Origin: Candidatus Woesearchaeota archaeon
Lineage (GTDB): Archaea > Nanobdellota > Nanobdellia > Woesearchaeales > WJKV01
Assembly: GCA_019323495.1 (NCBI GenBank)
Contig: JAHWHE010000060.1
Span: 1-56,853 of the forward strand
Reading direction: 5' to 3'
Length of the DNA stretch: 56,853 bases
Shown: in pieces, positions 1-7,631 of the stretch
Numbering within the stretch: the stretch's first letter is position 1
Layout: each line of letters starts with the position of its first letter
Position numbers and translations under genes: made by a program
The notes under the pieces: model-generated
What the model saw: only the letters and a program-made list of their open reading frames with translations
What the model was told of the DNA's origin: nothing
Databases searched by the model: none

Positions 1-177
1 ATCGGAAGTATGCTTTCAGATTTATTGGCCCATAATCTGGCAGTAGAGCACAAGAGAAAAAAACTCAAGGAAGCTGAAAAATTATTGATACCGCCTGCTG
101 AAAGAGAAACTAAAACAGAAGAAAAACTAACAGCTGCAATCGAAGAAGAACGTGAAAAAGCAGAGATAGAAACCTAA
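1..177 (+). CDS. C-terminal end of an unidentified protein (partial)
   Basis: The window opens inside a reading frame that runs from base 1 to a TAA at 175-177 (58 residues visible). The visible part is highly charged and helical, rich in Lys and Glu (for example KRKKLKEAEKLL), ending in EEEREKAEIET. It looks like a coiled-coil or disordered tail and gives no family clue. Its stop overlaps the end of the convergent gene on the other strand by four bases. The true start lies outside the window. Confidence 0.6.
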   Translation: MGSMLSDLLAHNLAVEHKRKKLKEAEKLLIPPAERETKTEEKLTAAIEEEREKAEIET

Positions 178-830
178 GCTACAAGAACTAAATTCTCTCT
201 TTTCCTGTCATAAATTCTTTCCTTAGCCCATTTATCGATTCTTGCGATATTCTCACTATTCAAATACAATTTGTCTGCGACAGATTTCTTTTCAGTAGGA
301 GCAGATGCAATATAGTGTCCTATCAACTGATCTACGCATTCTATTGCTTTTTCGATTCTTTTTTCAACATCCTCTGCCTCGCCTTCGTGCTTCTCTCTGC
401 CGAAAAGGCTCTGGCCGAATTGATGATTCTCCAAAAGATTGTATTTGAATTCAAGCAATTTCTTAACTTTCATTCCTAGACCCAGATCTGCGTTTTTGCC
501 GTTCAAATATGGTTTTATTGCTACAAGGAAGTATCTTGAGTCTGTCTCATAAAATTCATCTTCTGTTATGCCCCTTTCAATTTTGAATCTACCCATGCCT
601 GCTTTTCTTTCGCGAAGAAGTTCTGGATTGTAGCCATCTTCCCATTGCGCAGTTACATGGCTTCTTCTTAAGTTTGCAAATATCTCATCAATTAGTTCAT
701 TAACCCTATCCTGGCCCAATGGCCTTCTAACTAAGTCAGCCAAATCTCTTTCTACATCTCCTAATTCATCAGAAATCTTTTTTACAAGCTCGTCGCTTGG
801 TCCATTGGGGTTGTAGTAAGTAAGCTCCAT
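174..830 (-). CDS. Conserved-type hypothetical soluble protein, 218 aa
   Basis: A full-length ORF of 218 codons with an ATG start (MELTYYNPNG). There is no signal peptide, membrane segment or cysteine-pair motif. The protein is mixed alpha/beta by composition, with a helical middle (VKKLLEFKYNLLENHQFGQ) and a charged C-terminus. I do not recognise a family. It is divergent from the membrane-protein gene at 933, and a short AT-rich region between them must hold both promoters. It converges with the partial gene at the window start. The ORF length and lack of a competing frame support it as real. Confidence 0.6.
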   Translation of the reverse strand: MELTYYNPNGPSDELVKKISDELGDVERDLADLVRRPLGQDRVNELIDEIFANLRRSHVTAQWEDGYNPELLRERKAGMGRFKIERGITEDEFYETDSRYFLVAIKPYLNGKNADLGLGMKVKKLLEFKYNLLENHQFGQSLFGREKHEGEAEDVEKRIEKAIECVDQLIGHYIASAPTEKKSVADKLYLNSENIARIDKWAKERIYDRKRENLVLVA

Positions 831-901
831 CGTATTCTATATAATGTAAGCCCTAGTATTTAAACCTTTCGGTCTGTAGCCTCTTATAAGTAGTGACAAA
901 C

Positions 902-911
902 GTTTTTAAAT
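902..911 (+). promoter_or_regulatory. TATA box for the gene at 933
   Basis: The sequence GTTTTTAAAT is a good archaeal TATA element. Its centre lies about 26 nt before the ATG at 933, which predicts transcription starting at or next to that ATG (leaderless). An upstream in-frame GTG at 912 directly abuts the box and would not be transcribed, so the ATG at 933 is preferred. Confidence 0.55.
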
Positions 912-932
912 GTGCAGGCTATCCATATTCTA

Positions 933-1649
933 ATGGCAGTTAAACACAGCCTTAAAAGAGTGAGCAAGGAGACAGTAGTCAGTATTTTTAGAGAGTATTT
1001 AAGCAAAGGGCATGACATTGGCTTTGTAGAGAGGGCGCTTTTAAAGGCAGAATGCCCAAAAAGGATAATAAAAGAGGCCAAAAAAGAGCTTAAAATTGGC
1101 TTAAAGCAGAAGAAACAGCCCAAAATAGCGCAAAAACCAAAATTCATACCTAAGAAACAGGCGCCTATATTCAAACCAAAACCAATTATAATGGCGACTA
1201 AAACTCAGCCAAGGGTCATAACTCCGCCAAAATTGCCTAAGATTAGGGCTCCGCAAGGCAAGTACCTTCATCCTTTGATCATAATTCTTGCGTGCGTTGC
1301 AGTGGTGATCATATTACTAATGCTTCTTTCATTCGGCACCAAGAATTGCGGTTCAAATGAAGCCTGCATGATTGAAAAGGCGAATGCCTGCGAACCTGCA
1401 AGATTCAAAAACATGGTAGACACCACTGAACTCAGTTATCTAATAGGAGACGATTGCTCAATAACAAAACAGATAACAAGGCTTGGGGAAAAGGAACCAA
1501 AAGAAGTAAAAGATCTTTTCCTTGGGCTAAGCATGAAATGCACTTATAATAGAGGTGCTTTCAGCAGGACTTATCTAACAGACATTAGTGGCAATCTAGA
1601 AACTTGCGAAGGCCCGCTTGCAGCAGTCATAACAGAATTAAGGAGATAA
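933..1649 (+). CDS. Single-pass membrane protein, hypothetical
   Basis: The protein has 238 residues from the ATG at 933, chosen because the TATA box at 902-911 makes the mRNA leaderless from there. The N-terminal 50 residues form a small helical domain (AVKHSLKRVSKETVV onwards) that resembles the short UBA-like or HTH-like cytosolic modules common in DPANN membrane proteins, but no family is certain. A basic Pro/Lys linker follows, then one transmembrane helix at about residues 115-136 and an outer C-terminal domain with six cysteines. The topology is probably N-terminus in, C-terminus out. Its 3' end overlaps the convergent ADP-ribosylglycohydrolase gene by 12 nt. Confidence 0.6.
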   Translation: MAVKHSLKRVSKETVVSIFREYLSKGHDIGFVERALLKAECPKRIIKEAKKELKIGLKQKKQPKIAQKPKFIPKKQAPIFKPKPIIMATKTQPRVITPPKLPKIRAPQGKYLHPLIIILACVAVVIILLMLLSFGTKNCGSNEACMIEKANACEPARFKNMVDTTELSYLIGDDCSITKQITRLGEKEPKEVKDLFLGLSMKCTYNRGAFSRTYLTDISGNLETCEGPLAAVITELRR

Positions 1650-3212
1650 AAGAACTCTTCCATTTCTTGCTTTGAATTTGCCTTTCTTTATTTCAGCGAC
1701 TAATTCTTCTATTGTTCTGACAGGATTTTCAAATTCTGTGAAAAACACACCAACTTCTCCAGGACAGTGCGCATCGCTTCCTCCTGTCCCTGGCAGGTCT
1801 AATTTAGCAGCAGCTTCCTGCCCTTTTTTATTGTCCTCATCACTTAATTGTCCGTTAAGCACTTCGACCGCGCTAATATTTCTTATATTGTAAATGTCGT
1901 CGCACAACTTCTTTGTGTAGTCTTTTTTGTAAGGATGGGAAGGAATAGCGACCCCTCCTTTTTCTACAACAAAATCAATTATTTCTTGTGCAGGACCATA
2001 TTTTCCAAACTTTCTGAAAACTTCATCGCTGTCGATACCAAAGATCAAGAAATGCCCTTTATCAGTATGGTATTCGGCTCCTCTGATGACTGGAAAACTC
2101 AAGAGAGCAGAAGCGTTATCAGCAGACTCGCTTGCCTCAAAGCTCATGTGCTCTGTAATAGCTATTCCGTCAAGGCCTATTTCTTTTGCACGAGTTATTG
2201 CTTGCTCATTAGTCATCGCACAATCTTTACCGTTTCTTGTATGCGAATGCATCTCTATCCTGCAAGCAAACGGGTTCAATAATTGCTCGCCTAATTGCAC
2301 CAAATAATCATGATCCTCTAATCTGCTGCCTTTGAGATCGTCAGGAATTCCGCTGTATCCATAAAATGCTCCTGCCATTGAACCTGCAATGCAGGCAATG
2401 CTGTCTGTATCTCCAGGGCAAGCGCTGGCCCCTATAGCTACTACATCTCTAAAATCAGCTCCCTTTGCAAATGCATAAAATGCAAAAGGCACAGTTTCTA
2501 TTGCAGCTTCATATGTTCCAATCTCTTTTATTGCATCAGATATGCTTTTGTCCTTTATCGAAACTGCGTGTCTTATCCTTTCATATAATTCATTATCTTC
2601 AACGTGGTCCAGTGCCTTTTCAATAGCTTCTTCTTTACTATAGCCGTTCATCAAATAACCAATAGTTGCAGCAACAGCTGCACAGCTTTCTCTAGTAACT
2701 GTGCTGTTGTGTGTAGGCACGCTTGACTGCCTTGCAACTTTAACAAGGTTTTCCAAGTCTTGATACCACATGACACCTACTGGCGCCACTCTCATTGCAG
2801 AGCCGCACGTTCTGGCAGACTCGCTGCCTGTTCTTCTTGGATCGCCTCCATGCAAAAGCTTCGCTGCAGCTCTCATGCTGGTTCCGCCTGGAAATCTGCA
2901 GAAATTAAAATCGTCTTGGTTTCTTTTTCCCCAGTACGCCAATTTCTTGCCAAAATCTTCCATAGAGAATCCCCTTTTACGGACCAAGGATTCTGCAAGA
3001 GCTATAAGCTGCTGTGTATCATCTGTATACTGCCCTGCTGAAAGATGCTTGCAAGGGCTTGATGGGCATGGGCCCATAAACTTGTCAGCTCTTCCGCCAT
3101 AATATTTGCTTAAATCTTCACTAGAAATATACTCAGTAGGAGCACCAATTGCATCACCGACTGCAGCCCCAATAATGCAGCCAACTGCTCTGTCTTCTTT
3201 TTCATTATACAT
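1638..3212 (-). CDS. ADP-ribosylglycohydrolase fused to a PHP-family metallohydrolase domain
   Basis: 524 residues in two domains. Residues 1-310 are an ADP-ribosylglycohydrolase (DraG/ARH) domain: VGDAIGAPTE near the start, GQYTDDTQ at 60-67 (paired Asp for the dinuclear Mg site) and PGDTDS at 266-271 (second metal motif). Residues 318-524 are a PHP domain: MHSH (H322, H324), AITEH (E354, H355), GAEYH (378-382), SHP (H426) and GSDAH (D480, H482), that is, the metal ligands of the PHP phosphoesterase fold. ARH enzymes remove ADP-ribose from proteins or small molecules; PHP enzymes hydrolyse phosphate esters or act as nucleases. Having both in one chain suggests successive steps on an ADP-ribose-type substrate, which is inference. 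Both domains keep their key residues, so both are probably active. A TATA box lies near 3250. Confidence 0.87.
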   Translation of the reverse strand: MYNEKEDRAVGCIIGAAVGDAIGAPTEYISSEDLSKYYGGRADKFMGPCPSSPCKHLSAGQYTDDTQQLIALAESLVRKRGFSMEDFGKKLAYWGKRNQDDFNFCRFPGGTSMRAAAKLLHGGDPRRTGSESARTCGSAMRVAPVGVMWYQDLENLVKVARQSSVPTHNSTVTRESCAAVAATIGYLMNGYSKEEAIEKALDHVEDNELYERIRHAVSIKDKSISDAIKEIGTYEAAIETVPFAFYAFAKGADFRDVVAIGASACPGDTDSIACIAGSMAGAFYGYSGIPDDLKGSRLEDHDYLVQLGEQLLNPFACRIEMHSHTRNGKDCAMTNEQAITRAKEIGLDGIAITEHMSFEASESADNASALLSFPVIRGAEYHTDKGHFLIFGIDSDEVFRKFGKYGPAQEIIDFVVEKGGVAIPSHPYKKDYTKKLCDDIYNIRNISAVEVLNGQLSDEDNKKGQEAAAKLDLPGTGGSDAHCPGEVGVFFTEFENPVRTIEELVAEIKKGKFKARNGRVLLSP

Positions 3213-3309
3213 TTTGTGCCTCGAAAATCAAAATATTCCGTGACTTTATAAAGCTTTCGTTTTGTCACCACTATAAAAGGACAAATTCATTTATAAATAA
3301 GCTACCTCA

Positions 3310-3321
3310 CTTTTATATATT
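3310..3321 (+). promoter_or_regulatory. TATA box for the gene at 3342
   Basis: CTTTTATATATT lies with its centre about 26 nt before the ATG at 3342, giving a leaderless mRNA. Between box and start codon the motif CGCCC occurs twice, in CGCCCAAATTCCGCCCGAAT. Confidence 0.55.
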
Positions 3322-3341
3322 CGCCCAAATTCCGCCCGAAT

Positions 3342-4538
3342 ATGGGGGATGAAGGGAAAGAAGCAGTAGAGAGACCTGAGATAAATATAGAGGAAATACC
3401 TTATTCTATCGAATCAATCATGGCAGATGCGCGAGAAAGCTTTGCAGAGAAAAAACCGCCTAGATCGACTACTGGAGAGCTTACAAAGCTGCTTGTCGCA
3501 GCAGAAGAAGCAGACAGGGACGATTTGGTTGCAAGAATAAAAACAACAATGATGAACTGCGGAATAATTCAAAAGCTATGGGACAAGATGAATTCAACCA
3601 ATGGCATACTTGAAGTGTATATCTCATACGATGAGCTTAGCTTCTTGGATCCTTCCTTGCAAAAAGAAGACTTCGATGCCATGATCAAATACAACCCTGG
3701 ATTTTCTGCAAATTCTTACCAGAAAAAGATGCTGGCAAAAGACGCACTTGGATATTTAGACCTGAGAAAGAGATACGAACCAGCACACATAGTTGCAGAA
3801 AAAATAGGTAAAAACCTAAATAGGCCTGTGGAAGATGTGAAACGTCATTTAAGATTTGTCAAAAAATCTTCTGCATTGAGAGACTGTGCAATAAACCTGG
3901 GCAGTCTAAGAGGAAAAGGAAGCCCATTTTATTTGATATCGAAGTCAAGGATAGCAGATGTCCAGACTTTTATCCAGAAAAAATTCGAAGCAGAAGAAAG
4001 GGAAAGTGTTCCTTCTTTGACAGATGTCCCTGAAAACTACGTACACATAGAGATCGCTTGCGAACAGACAGGCATCACATACAGCGAACTAATTAGAGCT
4101 GCTAAAGAGGGTAAGATCCTGCATGCAGCAGAGACAAGAGGAAAATCAGTCATCATCCACTTCGATCCTATATCTTTGGAAGAGTATGTGACTGCAAAAA
4201 AGCAGAGACGAAGCACAACTGCGATCGAAACAAATCCTAAACCTGCAGAAAAGCTCGCACCAAAAAAAATAGAGCCTGCAAACGATGAATCTATAGTATA
4301 CAACAATTTTTATGCTCCTGTGGAAATCAACAACGGACCAATACCTATAGAAAGAATCCTTGAAAACAGCCATTTTTTGACAGAGAACCAATTAAGGGTA
4401 ATTTACAACCTTACGCATGAGCAAGTCGGAAAAATAATAGCATCCGGCAAGCTTAAGCACGAAGTGCTTGCAGGAAAAACGCGATACTGTGTAGCTAACT
4501 GGTTTGCAGAGAGCCTAAGACGAGAATTAGACATTTAG
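3342..4538 (+). CDS. Hypothetical protein with excisionase/MerR-like helix-turn-helix segments
   Basis: 398 residues, soluble, with no signal peptide. No known family was recognised over the whole length. Two stretches look like small winged-helix DNA-binding modules of the excisionase type: residues around 230-280 (YVHIEIACEQTGITYSELI, then a short hairpin and an LEEY helix) and the last 60 residues (NQLRVIYNLTHEQVGKIIAS, then GKTRYCVANWFAE). The N-terminal 200 residues are mostly helical. The gene is leaderless by its TATA position and lies just upstream of sepF in the same direction with its own promoter between. A role as a DNA-binding regulator is a guess from these modules only. Confidence 0.6.
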   Translation: MGDEGKEAVERPEINIEEIPYSIESIMADARESFAEKKPPRSTTGELTKLLVAAEEADRDDLVARIKTTMMNCGIIQKLWDKMNSTNGILEVYISYDELSFLDPSLQKEDFDAMIKYNPGFSANSYQKKMLAKDALGYLDLRKRYEPAHIVAEKIGKNLNRPVEDVKRHLRFVKKSSALRDCAINLGSLRGKGSPFYLISKSRIADVQTFIQKKFEAEERESVPSLTDVPENYVHIEIACEQTGITYSELIRAAKEGKILHAAETRGKSVIIHFDPISLEEYVTAKKQRRSTTAIETNPKPAEKLAPKKIEPANDESIVYNNFYAPVEINNGPIPIERILENSHFLTENQLRVIYNLTHEQVGKIIASGKLKHEVLAGKTRYCVANWFAESLRRELDI

Positions 4539-4587
4539 CATTTATTTTCATTTACTTTATAAACAAGAATAAGGGCTAACAAAAAGA

Positions 4588-4597
4588 TTTATATATT
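4588..4597 (+). promoter_or_regulatory. TATA box of sepF
   Basis: TTTATATATT at 4588-4597 lies about 47 nt before the sepF ATG at 4640. Transcription would start near 4618 and leave a short leader holding the Shine-Dalgarno sequence GGGAGGT at 4626-4632. Confidence 0.5.
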
Positions 4598-4639
4598 TAA
4601 TGTGATTATTGTTCCTTACTCTTGAGGGAGGTTTTGGAG

Positions 4640-5089
4640 ATGAGAAATACGTTTCTTAATATAAAGAACCACTTTACAAAACGACTAGGTAATAGAGGCC
4701 AGGAACAAGCAGAAGAACCTATGCAAGAAGAATACCTAGAATTGACACAGGAACTTTCACCAGAAGACAGGCCAAAAATTACAGTAAAACCGTTTGTAAT
4801 GGAAGATTTTGAAGACATTAAACCAATTCTTGACGACTTGAGAAAAGGAAGGACGATTGCGCTTATCAATATTCAGCCGCTGAAGGAAAAGGATATTGTT
4901 GAACTAAAGCGAGCAGTCAACAAGCTTAAGAAAACTTGCGACGCAATCAGAGGGGATATCGCAGGTTTCGGAGAAGACTATATAGTAGCAACTCCAGAAT
5001 TTGCTTATGTCCACAGATCCAGCTCAGAAAGACAAGAGAAATCACAGCAACAGCAGCAGCAACAAGAAGACATGGAATCTTATTATTAG
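4640..5089 (+). CDS. sepF: SepF-family cell-division protein
   Basis: 149 residues from the ATG at 4640, which has GGGAGGT at 4626-4632 with good spacing; an in-frame TTG at 4622 lies upstream of that site and is not preferred. The core (about residues 45-125) is the SepF domain: ITVKPFVMEDFEDI, then IKPILDDLRKGRTIALINI, a helix, and GDIAGFGEDYIVATPEF near the end. In archaea SepF is the membrane anchor of FtsZ. The first 12 residues after Met (RNTFLNIKNHFTK) can form the amphipathic helix expected for membrane attachment. The C-terminus is a low-complexity Gln run before DMESYY. No ftsZ is visible in the window. Confidence 0.85.
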   Translation: MRNTFLNIKNHFTKRLGNRGQEQAEEPMQEEYLELTQELSPEDRPKITVKPFVMEDFEDIKPILDDLRKGRTIALINIQPLKEKDIVELKRAVNKLKKTCDAIRGDIAGFGEDYIVATPEFAYVHRSSSERQEKSQQQQQQQEDMESYY

Positions 5090-5148
5090 TTCTTTTTTTT
5101 CTTTATTTATCAAAACATTTTTAAACTAAAAAATAGTTCCAGTTGAGC

Positions 5149-5685
5149 ATGGAAAAATTACCAGGCCAAGAATGCCCTGCTTGTAAGGCAAAAACACTCA
5201 CCTTGCTGCAGGAAGAGCTGGACATTCCGTTTTTCGGACTTACTTTTATATTCTCTATGCAGTGCGATAGCTGCGGTTTCAAGAAGTCAGACATAGAGGC
5301 AGCAGAATTAAAGGACCCATGCAAATATGAGGTAGAGATAGAAAGCAAGGACGACCTGAACATCAGGGTAGTCAAGTCTTCGCAGGCAATAGTCAAATGG
5401 CCTGACTTCAAGCTCACGATTGAGCCTGGAATAAATGCAGAGGGTTTTGTCGCGAATGTAGAAAAGATGCTGAATGACATATACAAAGTGCTGGAATTCA
5501 ACAGAGAGACAGAAGAAGACAAAGCTAAAAAGAAGAAATTATGGAAATTAATGGACAAGGTTCTTGACGTCAAGGAAGGAAGAGACAAGACCAAGCTTAT
5601 AATAGAGGACCCGACAGGAAACAGCGCAATCATCAGCAAGAAAGCAGAAAAAACAGACTTGAGAAAAGCAAAAAGCAAGAAATAA
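5149..5685 (+). CDS. ZPR1-type zinc-finger protein
   Basis: 178 residues from the ATG at 5149. A TATA-like CATTTTTAAAC around 5116-5126 places the transcription start at that ATG, so the TTG at 5143 is not used. CPACKAKTL near the N-terminus and CDSCGFKKSD about 30 residues later form the C4 zinc ribbon of the ZPR1 family, followed by the conserved part where FKLTIEPG is recognisable. Archaea carry a single-copy short ZPR1; the eukaryotic homologue assists folding of translation elongation factor eEF1A. The function here is inferred from the family only. The end is Lys-rich. It converges with the metallophosphoesterase gene, one base apart. Confidence 0.82.
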   Translation: MEKLPGQECPACKAKTLTLLQEELDIPFFGLTFIFSMQCDSCGFKKSDIEAAELKDPCKYEVEIESKDDLNIRVVKSSQAIVKWPDFKLTIEPGINAEGFVANVEKMLNDIYKVLEFNRETEEDKAKKKKLWKLMDKVLDVKEGRDKTKLIIEDPTGNSAIISKKAEKTDLRKAKSKK

Positions 5686-5686
5686 G

Positions 5687-6439
5687 TTATTCTATGTTCT
5701 TTAACTTTCCAAAATGCAAAACTTCTTCATCGCTCACGACCCAGCAGTCAAACTCGTCAAGACTCTGCTGCAGATAGGGAGACAATAGTACTTCTTTCAT
5801 GACATCTGTTCCTTCTGTTACAAGGCAGAAAGAAGGCTGCACTATCAGTGTTTTTCCTTTGTACTTTCCTTTCAGAAAGCACTTGTACTTCTCGACCCTG
5901 ACAGCGCCTGGGCTTTCCCGCAGACTGACAGCAGGATGTTCGTGCGCAATAATCAAAGTATCGCTTTTATTGAAATTCAATGTCTCGCACAGCTTGTGTC
6001 CATGCATAACTAGAATAGTTTTCCCATCGCTATCAACTAAAAACTCATCCACAACATCAAGATTTCGTTTCTCTGCAATAGGACCTAAAATTGTGTCATG
6101 GTTTCCTTTAATCAAGACTATCTTGCTGCATCTCTCTGCAAGGAAATCAAACACCTTCAAAGCCTCTCTCCATTCCTGCATGCTTATCTGTCCGAACTCA
6201 TGCTTCAGGTCCCCGTTTATCACAACAGTTTTAATCTTTATTTTTTCTTTTTCCAGAAAATCAAATATGTTTTCAAGCCTGTTCATCGTATCCTTGAACT
6301 GGAAGCGGGGAACCAAAACACCTTGTTTTGTCAATGCTTCTTCATAACCAATATGGAAATCTGCGAATATCAGCACATCATTGACTAATAATGCAAGATC
6401 TATTATCTTTATTACATTAGTTATTTCAATTGCCTTCAT
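5687..6439 (-). CDS. Calcineurin-like metallophosphoesterase
   Basis: 250 residues with the complete metal-site motifs of the calcineurin-like fold: FADFHIG (residues 26-32), NGDLKHE, KGNHD and HGHK in order, plus a later AHEHP. The short form, with its N-terminal extension, matches the archaeal ICC-like phosphoesterases (COG1407). The substrate is unknown; members of this group are annotated as phosphohydrolases sometimes found near helicases, and here an Lhr-type helicase is two genes away. A TATA box on the minus strand (TTTTATAAACC, about 6461-6471) lies about 27 nt before the ATG, so the mRNA is leaderless. Confidence 0.82.
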   Translation of the reverse strand: MKAIEITNVIKIIDLALLVNDVLIFADFHIGYEEALTKQGVLVPRFQFKDTMNRLENIFDFLEKEKIKIKTVVINGDLKHEFGQISMQEWREALKVFDFLAERCSKIVLIKGNHDTILGPIAEKRNLDVVDEFLVDSDGKTILVMHGHKLCETLNFNKSDTLIIAHEHPAVSLRESPGAVRVEKYKCFLKGKYKGKTLIVQPSFCLVTEGTDVMKEVLLSPYLQQSLDEFDCWVVSDEEVLHFGKLKNIE

Positions 6440-6539
6440 ATAAACAATCTATATTACTTGGTTTATAAAATTTTGCGAATGTTTATATACCTCAAGCATT
6501 TATATTAACTAACAAAATCCAGCTTCAATCTATACTAAA

Positions 6540-7631
6540 ATGCAAAAACTGTTCAAAAGTTTGGAAACCAGAGTATTGCAGGACACTTTTTCTCCTGAAT
6601 TAGAAGAACATAGGACTCCTATCTATTGCGCGAGAAGAATAAAAGACAAGATAGTAGAAACCTTGAGGGACAGCAAACTTAGAAGAGCATATCTTCATGG
6701 CCTCAATTTAGCCTTAGGCTCACTCTATAAACCAATAGAGATCGGAAAACGAAAATTAAAAGAAAGGGAATTAAGAAGAACGCATTATTTCATTAACTTA
6801 CACTATCATTCTGGCTATCCGTTCTCTTTGGATGCAGTAAGGCACAGGGATCCGTTCGTAGCAACTATAAAGCATATGAGAAAACAGGATGTAAGAATTT
6901 TGTATGTGACAGATCACGACAATAATTTCTTCTTCTGGACATTAAGAACAGACCCTCCAAAATGGGTCACAAAAAATTACGACATGCACTGCGATGACTG
7001 GATGATAACTTTAGTGCCTAAAAAAGGGCTTCTCAGGAAAAGAAAATTAAAAACACTTTACATCATGAATGCACAGGAATACCACATAAGATTGAATCCT
7101 GACGACAAACTAAGACTCAATCTGGAGATGATAGCACCCACAAATGAGTTGCCCGGAAAAGCGCTATTCCCCAACCTTGACCAGCTTCTCTATAAAGCAA
7201 GACACACATTCGTCACTTTGAATCATCCTAATCACTTTGATTCTTTTGAGACAGAAAAAGACATAGTTTCTGCGCTAGAAGCGGCAGACAAGATAGGAAC
7301 TCCGATGATAGTTGAAAGATTCAATGGAGGAGTCACGCCTGTGCAGGGTTACGTGAATCTGTTCGCACAGCAGATATGCGAAAAATATCCCGTTCCTAAT
7401 TTTGTTGGCTCTGACCTGCACATCCCATTAAAGCCAGCAGGCGTCTGGATCAGGAAAGGTCTGCTGAAAACCGCATTAGCCTCAAGAAACGGACTTCATG
7501 TAAACCAGACAATAAGAGACGCCTTGCTAGGTAAGACAGTTTCGACTCCTTCTGATATAATAGGAAGAGAAATATATTCGAATCCTGCAAGCATCTTCAT
7601 GAGCTATGTTGGAAAGAAATTGACAGGCTAG
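6540..7631 (+). CDS. PHP-domain phosphoesterase-like protein
   Basis: 363 residues. The PHP metal ligands are present in order: HYH (H88, H90), TDHDN (D125, H126), AQEYH (E180, H182), LNHPNH (H229) and GSDLH (D292, H294). An N-terminal helical extension of about 80 residues and a C-terminal region of about 60 residues flank the core. The family includes histidinol-phosphatases, polymerase-linked phosphatases and nucleases; this sequence fits none of these closely, so the substrate is open. It is the second PHP domain within 5 kb. The upstream region has two TATA-like sequences (near 6485 and 6500). Its end overlaps the convergent helicase gene by four bases. Confidence 0.78.
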   Translation: MQKLFKSLETRVLQDTFSPELEEHRTPIYCARRIKDKIVETLRDSKLRRAYLHGLNLALGSLYKPIEIGKRKLKERELRRTHYFINLHYHSGYPFSLDAVRHRDPFVATIKHMRKQDVRILYVTDHDNNFFFWTLRTDPPKWVTKNYDMHCDDWMITLVPKKGLLRKRKLKTLYIMNAQEYHIRLNPDDKLRLNLEMIAPTNELPGKALFPNLDQLLYKARHTFVTLNHPNHFDSFETEKDIVSALEAADKIGTPMIVERFNGGVTPVQGYVNLFAQQICEKYPVPNFVGSDLHIPLKPAGVWIRKGLLKTALASRNGLHVNQTIRDALLGKTVSTPSDIIGREIYSNPASIFMSYVGKKLTG

